NCBI RefSeq assembly: GCF_015354575.1
Contig: NZ_JACAFQ010000019.1
Span: 1 to 64,000 of the forward strand
Reading direction: 5' to 3'
Length of the DNA stretch: 64,000 bases
Origin: Pseudomonas sp. UFMG81
GTDB lineage: Bacteria; Pseudomonadota; Gammaproteobacteria; Pseudomonadales; Pseudomonadaceae
This document shows positions 52,737 through 59,754 of the stretch, in pieces. Position 1 is the stretch's first letter. Each line of letters begins with the position of its first letter. The position numbers and the translations under genes are program-made. The notes under the pieces were generated by a model, which saw nothing but the letters and a program-made list of their open reading frames with translations, was not told where the DNA came from and searched no databases.

Positions 52737-53699
52737 TCAGCGCCGTACGATCAGGCGCTGCCCGCCCTGTTCCACGATGCTGACGGGCAGGATGCGTGGC
52801 AGGGCTTCCAGCAGCACCTCGGGCCGGTCACTGGGGAAACTGCCGGTCAGGCGCAAGTCGGCTGCCCCCGGGTCGAGGTCGAGCGGCCTGGCCACATAGG
52901 CGTTGAGTTCGCCGATCACCTCTGCCAGTGGCTGGTCGGTGAACGACCACCAGCCCCGCTGCCAGTGCGCTGGGTCCGGGCCGAACTGGCCGCCGGCGCG
53001 CAGGGTGCCAAGGCGGCCCTGTTCATCGAGGCAGACGCGCTCACCGGCTTGCAGGATCTGCTCGCCACCGCGCAGGTCGCGCACTTGCACTCGCCCGCGA
53101 GCGACCGCCACCTGCACCCGGCCGCCCCGGTCGCTGACACTGAAGGCGGTGCCCAGTACCTGCACCAGGCCCAGGCGAGTGCTGACCTGGAAGGGGCGCC
53201 ACCGTTCGTGGGCGACATCGAAGAAGGCATTGCCGTGCAGCAGCAGGACCTGCCGCTCGCCGTGGTCGAAGTTGACCCGCAGGTTGCTCTCGGCCGCCAC
53301 CAGCACCTGGCTGCCGTCGGGCAGCGCCAATGTGCGAGGCGTTTGGGCGTGGGCGGTCTGTACGTCCTGCCGGTACGGCGCGGTACGCTTGAACATCCAG
53401 CCCAGCCAGCCGCCAGCGGCGAGCAGCACTGCCATAGCACTCCCTTGGCGCAGCAGCCGGCGACGGCTTGGGTCGCAGGCCTGCGGCTGAATCGCGCCGC
53501 GCAGTTGCGGCGCCAGGCGGTGGACCATCTGCCAGCGCTGCTCGGCTTCCTGCCAGGCACACTCATGTTCCACGCTCTTGCCGCGCCACTGCCGGGCCTG
53601 ACCATCGACCTTGCGCACGCGCTCAGGGTCATCCCCCTGCAACCCCGCCAGGTACGCCAAGGCCTGCTGCACCTTGCGCGGCGATGCCGGCTCAATCAT
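52737..53699 (-). CDS. FecR-like anti-sigma/signal-transducing protein
   Basis: 320 residues; the start overlaps the sigma-factor stop by 8 nt. N-terminal cytoplasmic part (residues 1-80) of FecR type (ACWQEAEQRWQMVHRL-like), one membrane segment about 88-105 (GSAMAVLLAAGGWLGWMF), and a periplasmic FecR domain with RTLALPDGSQVLVAAESNLRV, GNAFFDVAHERWRPFQVST and LGTAFSVSD. Transmits receptor occupancy to the sigma factor. Confidence 0.93.
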   Translation of the reverse strand: MIEPASPRKVQQALAYLAGLQGDDPERVRKVDGQARQWRGKSVEHECAWQEAEQRWQMVHRLAPQLRGAIQPQACDPSRRRLLRQGSAMAVLLAAGGWLGWMFKRTAPYRQDVQTAHAQTPRTLALPDGSQVLVAAESNLRVNFDHGERQVLLLHGNAFFDVAHERWRPFQVSTRLGLVQVLGTAFSVSDRGGRVQVAVARGRVQVRDLRGGEQILQAGERVCLDEQGRLGTLRAGGQFGPDPAHWQRGWWSFTDQPLAEVIGELNAYVARPLDLDPGAADLRLTGSFPSDRPEVLLEALPRILPVSIVEQGGQRLIVRR

Positions 53700-54228
53700 G
53701 GCCTGCCGCCAATCTCAGTTCGGAGAGGTCGAACACCGCCCGGGCGATGTGCAGCTCCACCGCCTTTGCCGACAGCCCCAGCGCCGCGCACACTTCGCGA
53801 TGGCTATGGCCATGCAGGCGCACGCGGACGAACACTTCGCGGCGCAGCCTGGGCATGCGCTCGATCCGGGCGATCAGTTGCTGCAACTGCTCGCGGGCGA
53901 TGATGATGTCTTCCACGCTGGGGCTCAGCGGCTCGGCGCGTAGCAGCCAGTCCTCCAGTGCCGCCAGCTCGGTACTGCGCCGCCGGTACTGGTCGATGCA
54001 CAGGTTGCGCGCGGCCTGGAACAGCAAGGCGCGGGCATTGATCACCGGTGCGTTGAGTGCATGGGCATACGCCTGGGCGAAACTGGACTGGGCAATGTCG
54101 GCGGCGTCGTCTGGGTTGCGCAAGCGCCCGCAGAGGTATCGGCGCAGGTCGCTGTAATGCGCCAGCAGGTCGTCGACCACCGCCGCCAGCGGCGGTTGGG
54201 TGATCCAGGGCGTGGATAGGGAGGTCAT
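53692..54228 (-). CDS. FecI-type ECF sigma factor
   Basis: 178 residues. Region 2 includes LYRYLCGRLRN-like sequence DLRRYLCGRLRNPDDAADIAQ, ARALLFQAARNLCIDQYRR; region 4 includes LPRLRREVFVRVRLHGHSHREVC and LGLSAKAVELHIARAV. Directs the receptor operon. An inverted repeat resembling a Fur box lies upstream, linking the whole cluster to iron limitation. Confidence 0.93.
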   Translation of the reverse strand: MTSLSTPWITQPPLAAVVDDLLAHYSDLRRYLCGRLRNPDDAADIAQSSFAQAYAHALNAPVINARALLFQAARNLCIDQYRRRSTELAALEDWLLRAEPLSPSVEDIIIAREQLQQLIARIERMPRLRREVFVRVRLHGHSHREVCAALGLSAKAVELHIARAVFDLSELRLAAGHD

Positions 54229-54254
54229 TGCGAATGGCTGTGCAGGAATCGCTT

Positions 54255-54275
54255 AATAGGAATTCCTATCATTCT
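54255..54275 (-). promoter_or_regulatory. Fur-box-like palindrome upstream of fecI
   Basis: The minus strand reads GAATGATAGGAATTCCTATT around a central AATAGGAATTCCTAT dyad, similar to GATAATGATAATCATTATC. It sits 30-50 nt upstream of the sigma-factor start, in the expected place to repress the cluster when iron is plentiful. Confidence 0.7.
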
Positions 54276-54336
54276 CACACATGTCATTCGGCCATCGCCA
54301 GCTTCATCTGGGGCTGCTGGGCAGCCCCCTCTGCAC

Positions 54337-55407
54337 TCAATAGCCGAGCTTGCCCAACAGCGTGGCCTCGCTGCCCTGCACCGTACGCCCGTAGAAGCGC
54401 ATCAACTCACCGGCGCGGTTGGTGAAGATGCCGTCCACGCCGGCGGCCATGGCTTTGTTGAAGTCCACCGCGTCATCGAGGGTATAGACGTGCACCAGCA
54501 ACCCGCGGTCGTGGGTGGCCTGGTTCATCCACGGCTGGATCAAGTCCGAATAGCTCTGCTCGCCCAAGTTGCTGCGCACCGCCGAGGGCCCGGTGCCGAT
54601 GGCACCGCCTTGCTTGGCGTAGTCCAGCCAGCGTTCGAACTCGGCGCGGTCCTTGGGGTGCTGGCGGGCATAGAAGGCCGACTTGTCACGTTCACCCGAC
54701 TCAACGAAGGTTTGCCCCGAGGCCGGTTCGATGCTGCCCTTGGCCACCCACAGCAGGAGGATCTTCGGCACCTTGGGCATGGCCTCGTGCAGCAGCTGGA
54801 GGCTGTTGCGGTCGAAGGTCTGCAACACCACCTTGCCCGGTTTGTCGAGCCAACCACGGGCTTCGAGGCGTTGTTTGAGGTCCTTCTCGATGCCGGGGAA
54901 CTGGGCGGGTTCCTTGGTCTCGATGTACAGGCCGGGGTGGCGTTGCGGGTCACCCTCGGCAATGTCGATCACTTCGTCGAGGGTGAGGATGCGCTGCCCG
55001 ACAAAAGCGTTGCGGGCCCGTTCGGGGTAGGCCTTGTTGAACCAGCTGCCGGCATCCAGGGACTTGAGCTCGGCCAGGGTGAAGGCACTGACCGGGCTGT
55101 TCTTGCGCTCGGGGAAGCGCTCGGCGACATCACTGGTGCGCCCCAGCACATCGTCGTGAACCACCACCAGGGCACCGTCGCGGGTACGCTGCAGGTCCAT
55201 CTCCAGGTAGTCGGCCCCCAGCTCGCGGGCCAGCAGGTAGGCTGCGGTAGTGGATTCGGGGGCGTCGAACGAAGCACCGCGGTGGGCGATTACCGCCGGG
55301 TATGCAATACCCTGGGCGGCGGCAAGCTGGCTGCCATCAGCGGCATGGGCGCCGGTAGTGGCCAGCAAGGTGGCCAGGGCGAAGGCCTGGAACTGAGGCT
55401 TGTACAT
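54337..55407 (-). CDS. glpQ: Periplasmic glycerophosphodiester phosphodiesterase
   Basis: 356 residues with a signal peptide (ATTGAHA, about 22). Catalytic motif VIAHRGASFDAPESTTAAY, LEMDLQRTRDGALVVVHDDVLGRTS, and GLYIETKEP, as in GlpQ. Hydrolyses glycerophosphodiesters from lipid turnover to glycerol 3-phosphate and an alcohol. A single-gene unit with its own leader; no glpT is adjacent. Confidence 0.94.
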   Translation of the reverse strand: MYKPQFQAFALATLLATTGAHAADGSQLAAAQGIAYPAVIAHRGASFDAPESTTAAYLLARELGADYLEMDLQRTRDGALVVVHDDVLGRTSDVAERFPERKNSPVSAFTLAELKSLDAGSWFNKAYPERARNAFVGQRILTLDEVIDIAEGDPQRHPGLYIETKEPAQFPGIEKDLKQRLEARGWLDKPGKVVLQTFDRNSLQLLHEAMPKVPKILLLWVAKGSIEPASGQTFVESGERDKSAFYARQHPKDRAEFERWLDYAKQGGAIGTGPSAVRSNLGEQSYSDLIQPWMNQATHDRGLLVHVYTLDDAVDFNKAMAAGVDGIFTNRAGELMRFYGRTVQGSEATLLGKLGY

Positions 55408-55515
55408 GCAGGGGAATCCTTTTCAATCCAATACGGTCCGTGGGCGGCGAGCCTCTCACACTTTGCATGACATGCTAAAGTCCTCGCGTTTTGAGCCACG
55501 CCCATCGGACCCACC

Positions 55516-56514
55516 ATGCCCGCACTCGACGTCCACCTGCCCGCCTGGGCCGACCTCAACCAGCGCCACCCCTGCCCCGCCCTGCTGCTGGGCAATGGCG
55601 CCAGCCGCGCGCTGTGGAAGCCATTCGGTTACTTCTCGCTGTACGAAGAGGCCCAGCGCGCCGGGCGCAAGAAAGGCCTGGCGGTCAGCGACCAGGCGCT
55701 GTTCAAGTCGCTGGGCACGGAACTGTTCGAGCCGGTGTTGAGCACCCTCAACCACACGGTGCGCGCCAACGCCGCGCTGGCCATCAGCTCCACCGCGCCG
55801 CTGAACCGCTACTACTCGATCAAGGAAGCGCTGATCCATGCCGTGCGCACCGTGCACCTGCCCTGGGCGTTGATGCCGGCGAGCACCCTGGCGACGATCA
55901 ACCAGGCGTTGCGCGGCTATCGCAGCGTCTACACCAGCAATTACGACCTGATCCTGCCCTGGGCCATGCAGCATGCGCCGCAGGGCTTTGCCGCGCTGTT
56001 CGACGAGCAGGGCTTCTTCGATGTGCGCCGCACCCGCGCAAAAGGAACACGGGTGATACACCTGCATGGCGGCCTGCATCTGCTCAAGCTGCCGGACGGA
56101 TCAACCCGCCAGCGCAGCGCCGAAAGCGCCGAACTGCTCGACGGCGTCGCGGTGAATATCCCCGGCGAGGTGCCGCTGTTCATCAACGAAGACCGCAGCG
56201 ATGAGAAACTGCGCGCCATCCGCCACTCGGACTACCTCGGCTGGTGCCTGGGGCAGTTGGCCGCTGAACGTGATGGGCTTTGCCTGTTCGGCCAACACCT
56301 GGACGCCAGCGACCAGCACCTGGTCGAGGCCATCCGCCAGGCGCGCCCGAAACACCTGGCGATTGCCATCCGCCCCTTGAGCGAGGCGTCGATCGTCAAT
56401 CAGAAGCAGCACTTCACCGAGCGGTTCGCCGGCCTGGACGGGGTGCCACTGCACTTCTTCAACGCGCAAAGCCATCCGCTGGGGCAGGTCGAACTGATGA
56501 TCAGCGCGCGGTAA
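55516..56514 (+). CDS. SIR2-like (DUF4917-type) protein
   Basis: 332 residues. Motifs of the SIR2-like Rossmann group are visible: LLLGNGASRAL (GNGAS, residues 26-30), YTSNYDLILPWAMQ (TSNYD, 140-144), and HLHGGLHLLKL (HLHG, 182-185), in the order and spacing expected for an NAD-binding or NADase site. No other domain, no signal peptide. Standing alone between glpQ and a HTH gene. The family is uncharacterised to my knowledge; SIR2-like domains are often NAD-consuming effectors in phage defence, but a core housekeeping role is equally open. Confidence 0.75.
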   Translation: MPALDVHLPAWADLNQRHPCPALLLGNGASRALWKPFGYFSLYEEAQRAGRKKGLAVSDQALFKSLGTELFEPVLSTLNHTVRANAALAISSTAPLNRYYSIKEALIHAVRTVHLPWALMPASTLATINQALRGYRSVYTSNYDLILPWAMQHAPQGFAALFDEQGFFDVRRTRAKGTRVIHLHGGLHLLKLPDGSTRQRSAESAELLDGVAVNIPGEVPLFINEDRSDEKLRAIRHSDYLGWCLGQLAAERDGLCLFGQHLDASDQHLVEAIRQARPKHLAIAIRPLSEASIVNQKQHFTERFAGLDGVPLHFFNAQSHPLGQVELMISAR

Positions 56515-56530
56515 GCGCGCTGATGTTTGC

Positions 56531-57031
56531 TCAGGCTTCCTGGCCGCCGTACACCCGCTCGTGGGCCGTACTGACATTCACCCGCATGGCCGCGAGCGCC
56601 AGCTCCAGTATGTCCTGGGCCACGGCATAGGTCCCCCGCATCTGCATCCAGGCGAGGATGTCCGCCAAGTGCCAGAGCGAGGTGGTGCCTTCGTGGATGG
56701 GCGTTGGAAAGCTGTGCGAATGGGTGAGCATGAGCTTGCGCATGTTCTGCCGGGTCACGCCCATCAGTTGCGCGACATCGGTCAGGCCGACCAGGTCGGG
56801 GCTGGCTTCGATCAAGCGGGCATGCGGCACCACGCGCTGAACATCCGCCAGGGCGCTGTGCATGGCGTCCCTGGCGCTTTCGCCTTGCCGGGCGAAAGCC
56901 AGGGCCAGGCGGCCCGGCTGGCCGATGCCGACCAGTGCATCATCGCAGCCGGCCGCGCCCAGGCGCTCGACCAACGCGTCGATATCCTCGTCGCCGGTCA
57001 GTTGGTATTTGAGGGTGAATTGGTATTCCAT
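56531..57031 (-). CDS. Helix-turn-helix protein of unknown function
   Basis: 166 residues from the ATG at 57031; a GTG one codon earlier reads the same frame. The N-terminal 70 residues are a ferredoxin-like alpha/beta part (YQFTLKYQLTGDEDIDALVERLGAAG); residues about 80-130 contain a MerR/excisionase-like HTH (GLTDVAQLMGVTRQNMRKLM and TSLWHLADILAWM). Ends with a helix (YAVAQDILELALAAMRV). Its start overlaps the stop of the broken upstream gene (TGATG), so the two were translationally coupled; the pair resembles small regulator-plus-partner units. Confidence 0.75.
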   Translation of the reverse strand: MEYQFTLKYQLTGDEDIDALVERLGAAGCDDALVGIGQPGRLALAFARQGESARDAMHSALADVQRVVPHARLIEASPDLVGLTDVAQLMGVTRQNMRKLMLTHSHSFPTPIHEGTTSLWHLADILAWMQMRGTYAVAQDILELALAAMRVNVSTAHERVYGGQEA

Positions 57032-57446
57032 CACTGCTGCTCCACATGCGGGTGGTTGCTGCCGCGGTTCGAGGTGCAGTTGTCCACTACGCGGCGCAAT
57101 TGACGGGCAAAGGTGCCTGGATTCTTAGGCTTTGTACGAAAAGTGCCTGCGCGACGATCATGCTGCGTTGAAAACAGGCTCGGAATGCTCATTTACAGCC
57201 AGTAAACTCCGCTTCCTCGCCTGTTTTCGCCTTGCCTGATCGCCGCTCGGCGACTTTTCGTACAAGCCTAGGTGTGCTCCACACACTGGTGATGCAGAAC
57301 TCGCCACAGCGGCATTCACGATCATTAAGGGGACAGTAGATCCGCCCCCAGCAATGCCCGCCCCCTACCGTGATCCTCCAGCCCTGCGCCTCGGCGTATC
57401 TCAGGGTCTGCTCGACTTCCTTGCTTGGATGGGTAGGACGGGACAT
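57031..57446 (-). pseudogene. Small cysteine-rich gene split by a MITE insertion
   Basis: The intact 5' part runs from the ATG at 57446 (MSRPTHPSKEVEQTLRYAEA...) to VWSTP near 57273, then a 141-bp inserted element breaks it. Removing 57128-57268 and one TA restores an uninterrupted 90-codon frame (VWSTPKNPGTFARQ... NHPHVEQQ) whose stop TGA overlaps the ATG of the downstream HTH gene (57031). The protein has VGGGHCWGRIYCPLND and CRCGEFC with clustered cysteines. The present open frame instead runs into the element and ends at 57189 with an unrelated tail. Function unrecognised; the restored protein resembles short pseudomonad proteins I recall beside such HTH genes. Confidence 0.85.
57128..57268. 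mobile_element. MITE-like element, 141 bp, TA target duplication
   Basis: Ends are 16-17-bp terminal inverted repeats: GGCTTTGTACGAAAAGT at 57128-57144 and the complement of GGCTTGTACGAAAAGT at 57253-57268, differing by one T. It is flanked by TA on both sides (57126-57127, 57269-57270), a 2-bp duplication as made by IS630/Tc1-type transposases. No ORF of transposase size; the interior contains a second weak palindrome (AAAACAGGC.../...GCCTGTTTT). Confidence 0.85.
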
Positions 57447-57622
57447 CGAGTGCGCTCCAGTATGGTCATGGGAATATCGGTTGTCGAGTGACAACCAGAA
57501 GACGCCGACGAACGTCTTCCCCAAACCAGCCTAGGCAGGCTGGAAGCGCTTTTTCGCGCATGGCGACTCTTCCGGAAGAGTCCCATCGCAACTGCAGAAC
57601 ATTCCGCTACCCGCTCGTCCAA

Positions 57623-58843
57623 TCAGCCAGCGATCAGCCCATCCGCCTGCAACAGGCTCTCCAGGCAGTGCTCCTGAACCCCGTAGAACGCCTTGAGCTC
57701 GGCGATCTTCTGCAGCAGCGCAGCGTTGTCCTGTGGCTGCCGGCGTTTCACCGCAAGGATCATCTTGTTCTTGTTGGTGTGCTCCAACGAGATGAACTCG
57801 AATACCTTGGTCTCATAGCCACAGGCCTCGAGATACAACGCGCGCAGGCTGTCGGTGAGCATCTCGGCCTGCTGCCCCAGGTGCAGCCCGTACTGCAGCA
57901 TTGGCTGCAGCAGGCCCGGGCTGTGCAGTTGCGGGCGGATCTGCTTGTGGCAGCACGGCGAGCACATGATGATCGCCGCGTTGCAGCGGATGCCGGTGTG
58001 GATGGCATAGTCGGTGGCGATGTCGCAGGCATGCAGGGCGATCATCACTTCGATGGCCTCCGGCACCACGCTGCGCACGTCGCCGCACTCGAACACCAGG
58101 CCCGGATGCTCCAGGCGCGCGGCGGCGCCGTTGCACAGTTCGACCATGTCCGGGCGCAGTTCCACGCCGGTGACCTGCGCTTCGCGCCCCAAGGTGTTGC
58201 GCAGGTAGTCATGCATGGCGAAGGTCAGGTAGCCCTTGCCGGAACCGAAGTCGGCCACCCGCAACAGCTGATCGGCCGCCACCGGTGCACCGGCCAAGGC
58301 ATGGTCGAAGACTTCGATGAATTTGTTGATCTGCTTCCACTTGCGCGACATCGAGGGGATCAGCGCACCCTGTGCATCGGTCACCCCCAGATCGCGCAGG
58401 AAAGGCCGCGACAGTTCCAGGTAGCGCTTCTTCTCCCGGTCATGCCCGGCCGGCGCCGCTTCGCGCTTGGCCGGCTGGGCCAGGTGGCGGCGCAGCATCG
58501 GCTTGCCTTTCTTGCTGAACTCCAGCTGCACTTCGCCCGCGCCCGTGTACAGGTGGGCGTTGCGAAAGCTCTCGGGCAACAGTTCGGCAACCAACGCCTG
58601 TGCTTGGTCCAGCGGCAGGTTGCGCGTGAGGTCGCGGGTCTGGTGGCGGTACACCAGTTGCAGGCAGGTTTCGCCCTTGAGCTGCACCGGTTTGGCGATG
58701 ATCCGTTGCAGGCTCTGGTCGGCGCCGACATGGCGAGCCAGCACCAGTTTGCCCAGGCTGCCATCGGCCAGGGCATCGGCCAGCAGGCTCAGGAACTGGG
58801 CGCGCGCATCCGGCGCGGTACTTGCGTTTGTTGAGGAAGACAT
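57623..58843 (-). CDS. SAM-dependent methyltransferase, class I, GSTCD-like
   Basis: 406 residues from MSSSTNASTAPDAR; the frame to 58915 has no supporting site. An N-terminal 190-residue part with repeated KxxLxL elements precedes a Rossmann methyltransferase domain: RVADFGSGKGYLTFAMHDYL (SAM loop), VTGVELRPDMVELC, ALHACDIATDYAI, and IIMCSPCCHKQIRP with a CCHK cysteine-pair that may act in RNA or metal binding. Target unknown; an RNA substrate is plausible by analogy with related proteins. Confidence 0.8.
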   Translation of the reverse strand: MSSSTNASTAPDARAQFLSLLADALADGSLGKLVLARHVGADQSLQRIIAKPVQLKGETCLQLVYRHQTRDLTRNLPLDQAQALVAELLPESFRNAHLYTGAGEVQLEFSKKGKPMLRRHLAQPAKREAAPAGHDREKKRYLELSRPFLRDLGVTDAQGALIPSMSRKWKQINKFIEVFDHALAGAPVAADQLLRVADFGSGKGYLTFAMHDYLRNTLGREAQVTGVELRPDMVELCNGAAARLEHPGLVFECGDVRSVVPEAIEVMIALHACDIATDYAIHTGIRCNAAIIMCSPCCHKQIRPQLHSPGLLQPMLQYGLHLGQQAEMLTDSLRALYLEACGYETKVFEFISLEHTNKNKMILAVKRRQPQDNAALLQKIAELKAFYGVQEHCLESLLQADGLIAG

Positions 58844-58942
58844 GGGGAGCAGGTGCCTCGGAATGCGGGGAGCGCGTTGCGCAATGCCGCGCATTCTACG
58901 TGGGTGACGGCCCATCGCGAAGGTTTTCGCGATGGGCGCGGC

Positions 58943-59551
58943 TCAGTCGAGGATCACCAGGCGGTTGGGCAGTTCGTTGCGTGCGTGGGTCGGCGGCACA
59001 TGTTCGCTGAGCAGCTCGCCACAGGCTTCGATGCAATCGACGAAGCCCTGTAGCGTGTGGCCCTGGCAAACCTGTTCGGTGAACCGCGCGACGATCGCCT
59101 CGCGGGCGTGCTCGGGGAGGTGTCGGGCAATCCCCTCATCGACCAGGATCTCCACGTGCCGCTCGGCCTCGCTGACGAAGATCAACACCCCGGTGGCGCC
59201 AGCGGTGCGCTGCAAGTTGAGTTCGAGAAACTGCTGCCGGGCCAGGCCCGAGGCGCGCCGGCGGCGCAGCATCGACGGTACCAGCCAGGCGGCCACGCGG
59301 GGGTGGCGCAGCAGCAGGCACAAGGCGATGAACGTCAACATCTGCGCCAGCAGCAGGCCATTGAGCCCAATGCCGCCCTGCCAGCGGTGCAGCAGCAACG
59401 GAATGACCAGCGCCAGCAGCGCGGCCCACAGCAAGGGTAGATAAGGGTAGTCATCGGCGCGCCGGGCCAGCACGGTCACCAGCTCCGCGTCGGTGCGCCG
59501 CTCGGCGCGGGCGATCGCCTCGGCGATCTGGCGCTGTTCGTATTCGGTCAT
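58943..59551 (-). CDS. TPM-domain membrane protein
   Basis: 202 residues. Begins MTEYEQRQIAEAIARAERRTDAELVTVLARRADD, followed by two hydrophobic helices (about 38-56 and 64-84: LLWAALLALVIPLLL, LLAQMLTFIALCLLL) and the TPM-fold region GATGVLIFVSEAERHVEILVDEGIA. TPM (TLP18.3/Psb32/MOLO-1) proteins are linked to envelope and protein-quality functions. Alone between two unrelated genes. Confidence 0.82.
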   Translation of the reverse strand: MTEYEQRQIAEAIARAERRTDAELVTVLARRADDYPYLPLLWAALLALVIPLLLHRWQGGIGLNGLLLAQMLTFIALCLLLRHPRVAAWLVPSMLRRRRASGLARQQFLELNLQRTAGATGVLIFVSEAERHVEILVDEGIARHLPEHAREAIVARFTEQVCQGHTLQGFVDCIEACGELLSEHVPPTHARNELPNRLVILD

Positions 59552-59754
59552 GCCATCGTCTCTCGAGCGTTCTTATCGTTGTTATCCCGGCATCGGGGTG
59601 GCGAGAGTGTATCTCAACAAGCGCTTCATATAAGGCATAATCCGCGGCTGCGCTGGAGCATGGACGATTGCGCCGCAAGATCGCCAGCAGACTCCCTAAC
59701 AACAGGCGTACGAATCCTCTCGGAAAAACGCCCCACTCGACAACGGAACTGATG

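Noticed and set aside
50070..53903. 1277-codon plus-strand open frame opposite the receptor, esterase and FecR genes
   Set aside because: Complement of several well-supported genes on the other strand; long spurious frames are expected in high-GC DNA. Composition is low-complexity and no domain is visible.
57189..57524. Open frame of 111 codons (MGKTFVGVFW...GCK) as a real gene
   Set aside because: Its 3' part lies inside the MITE-like insertion and the restored frame continues past it. The upstream 26 codons precede the more likely ATG at 57446. It is treated as a broken gene.
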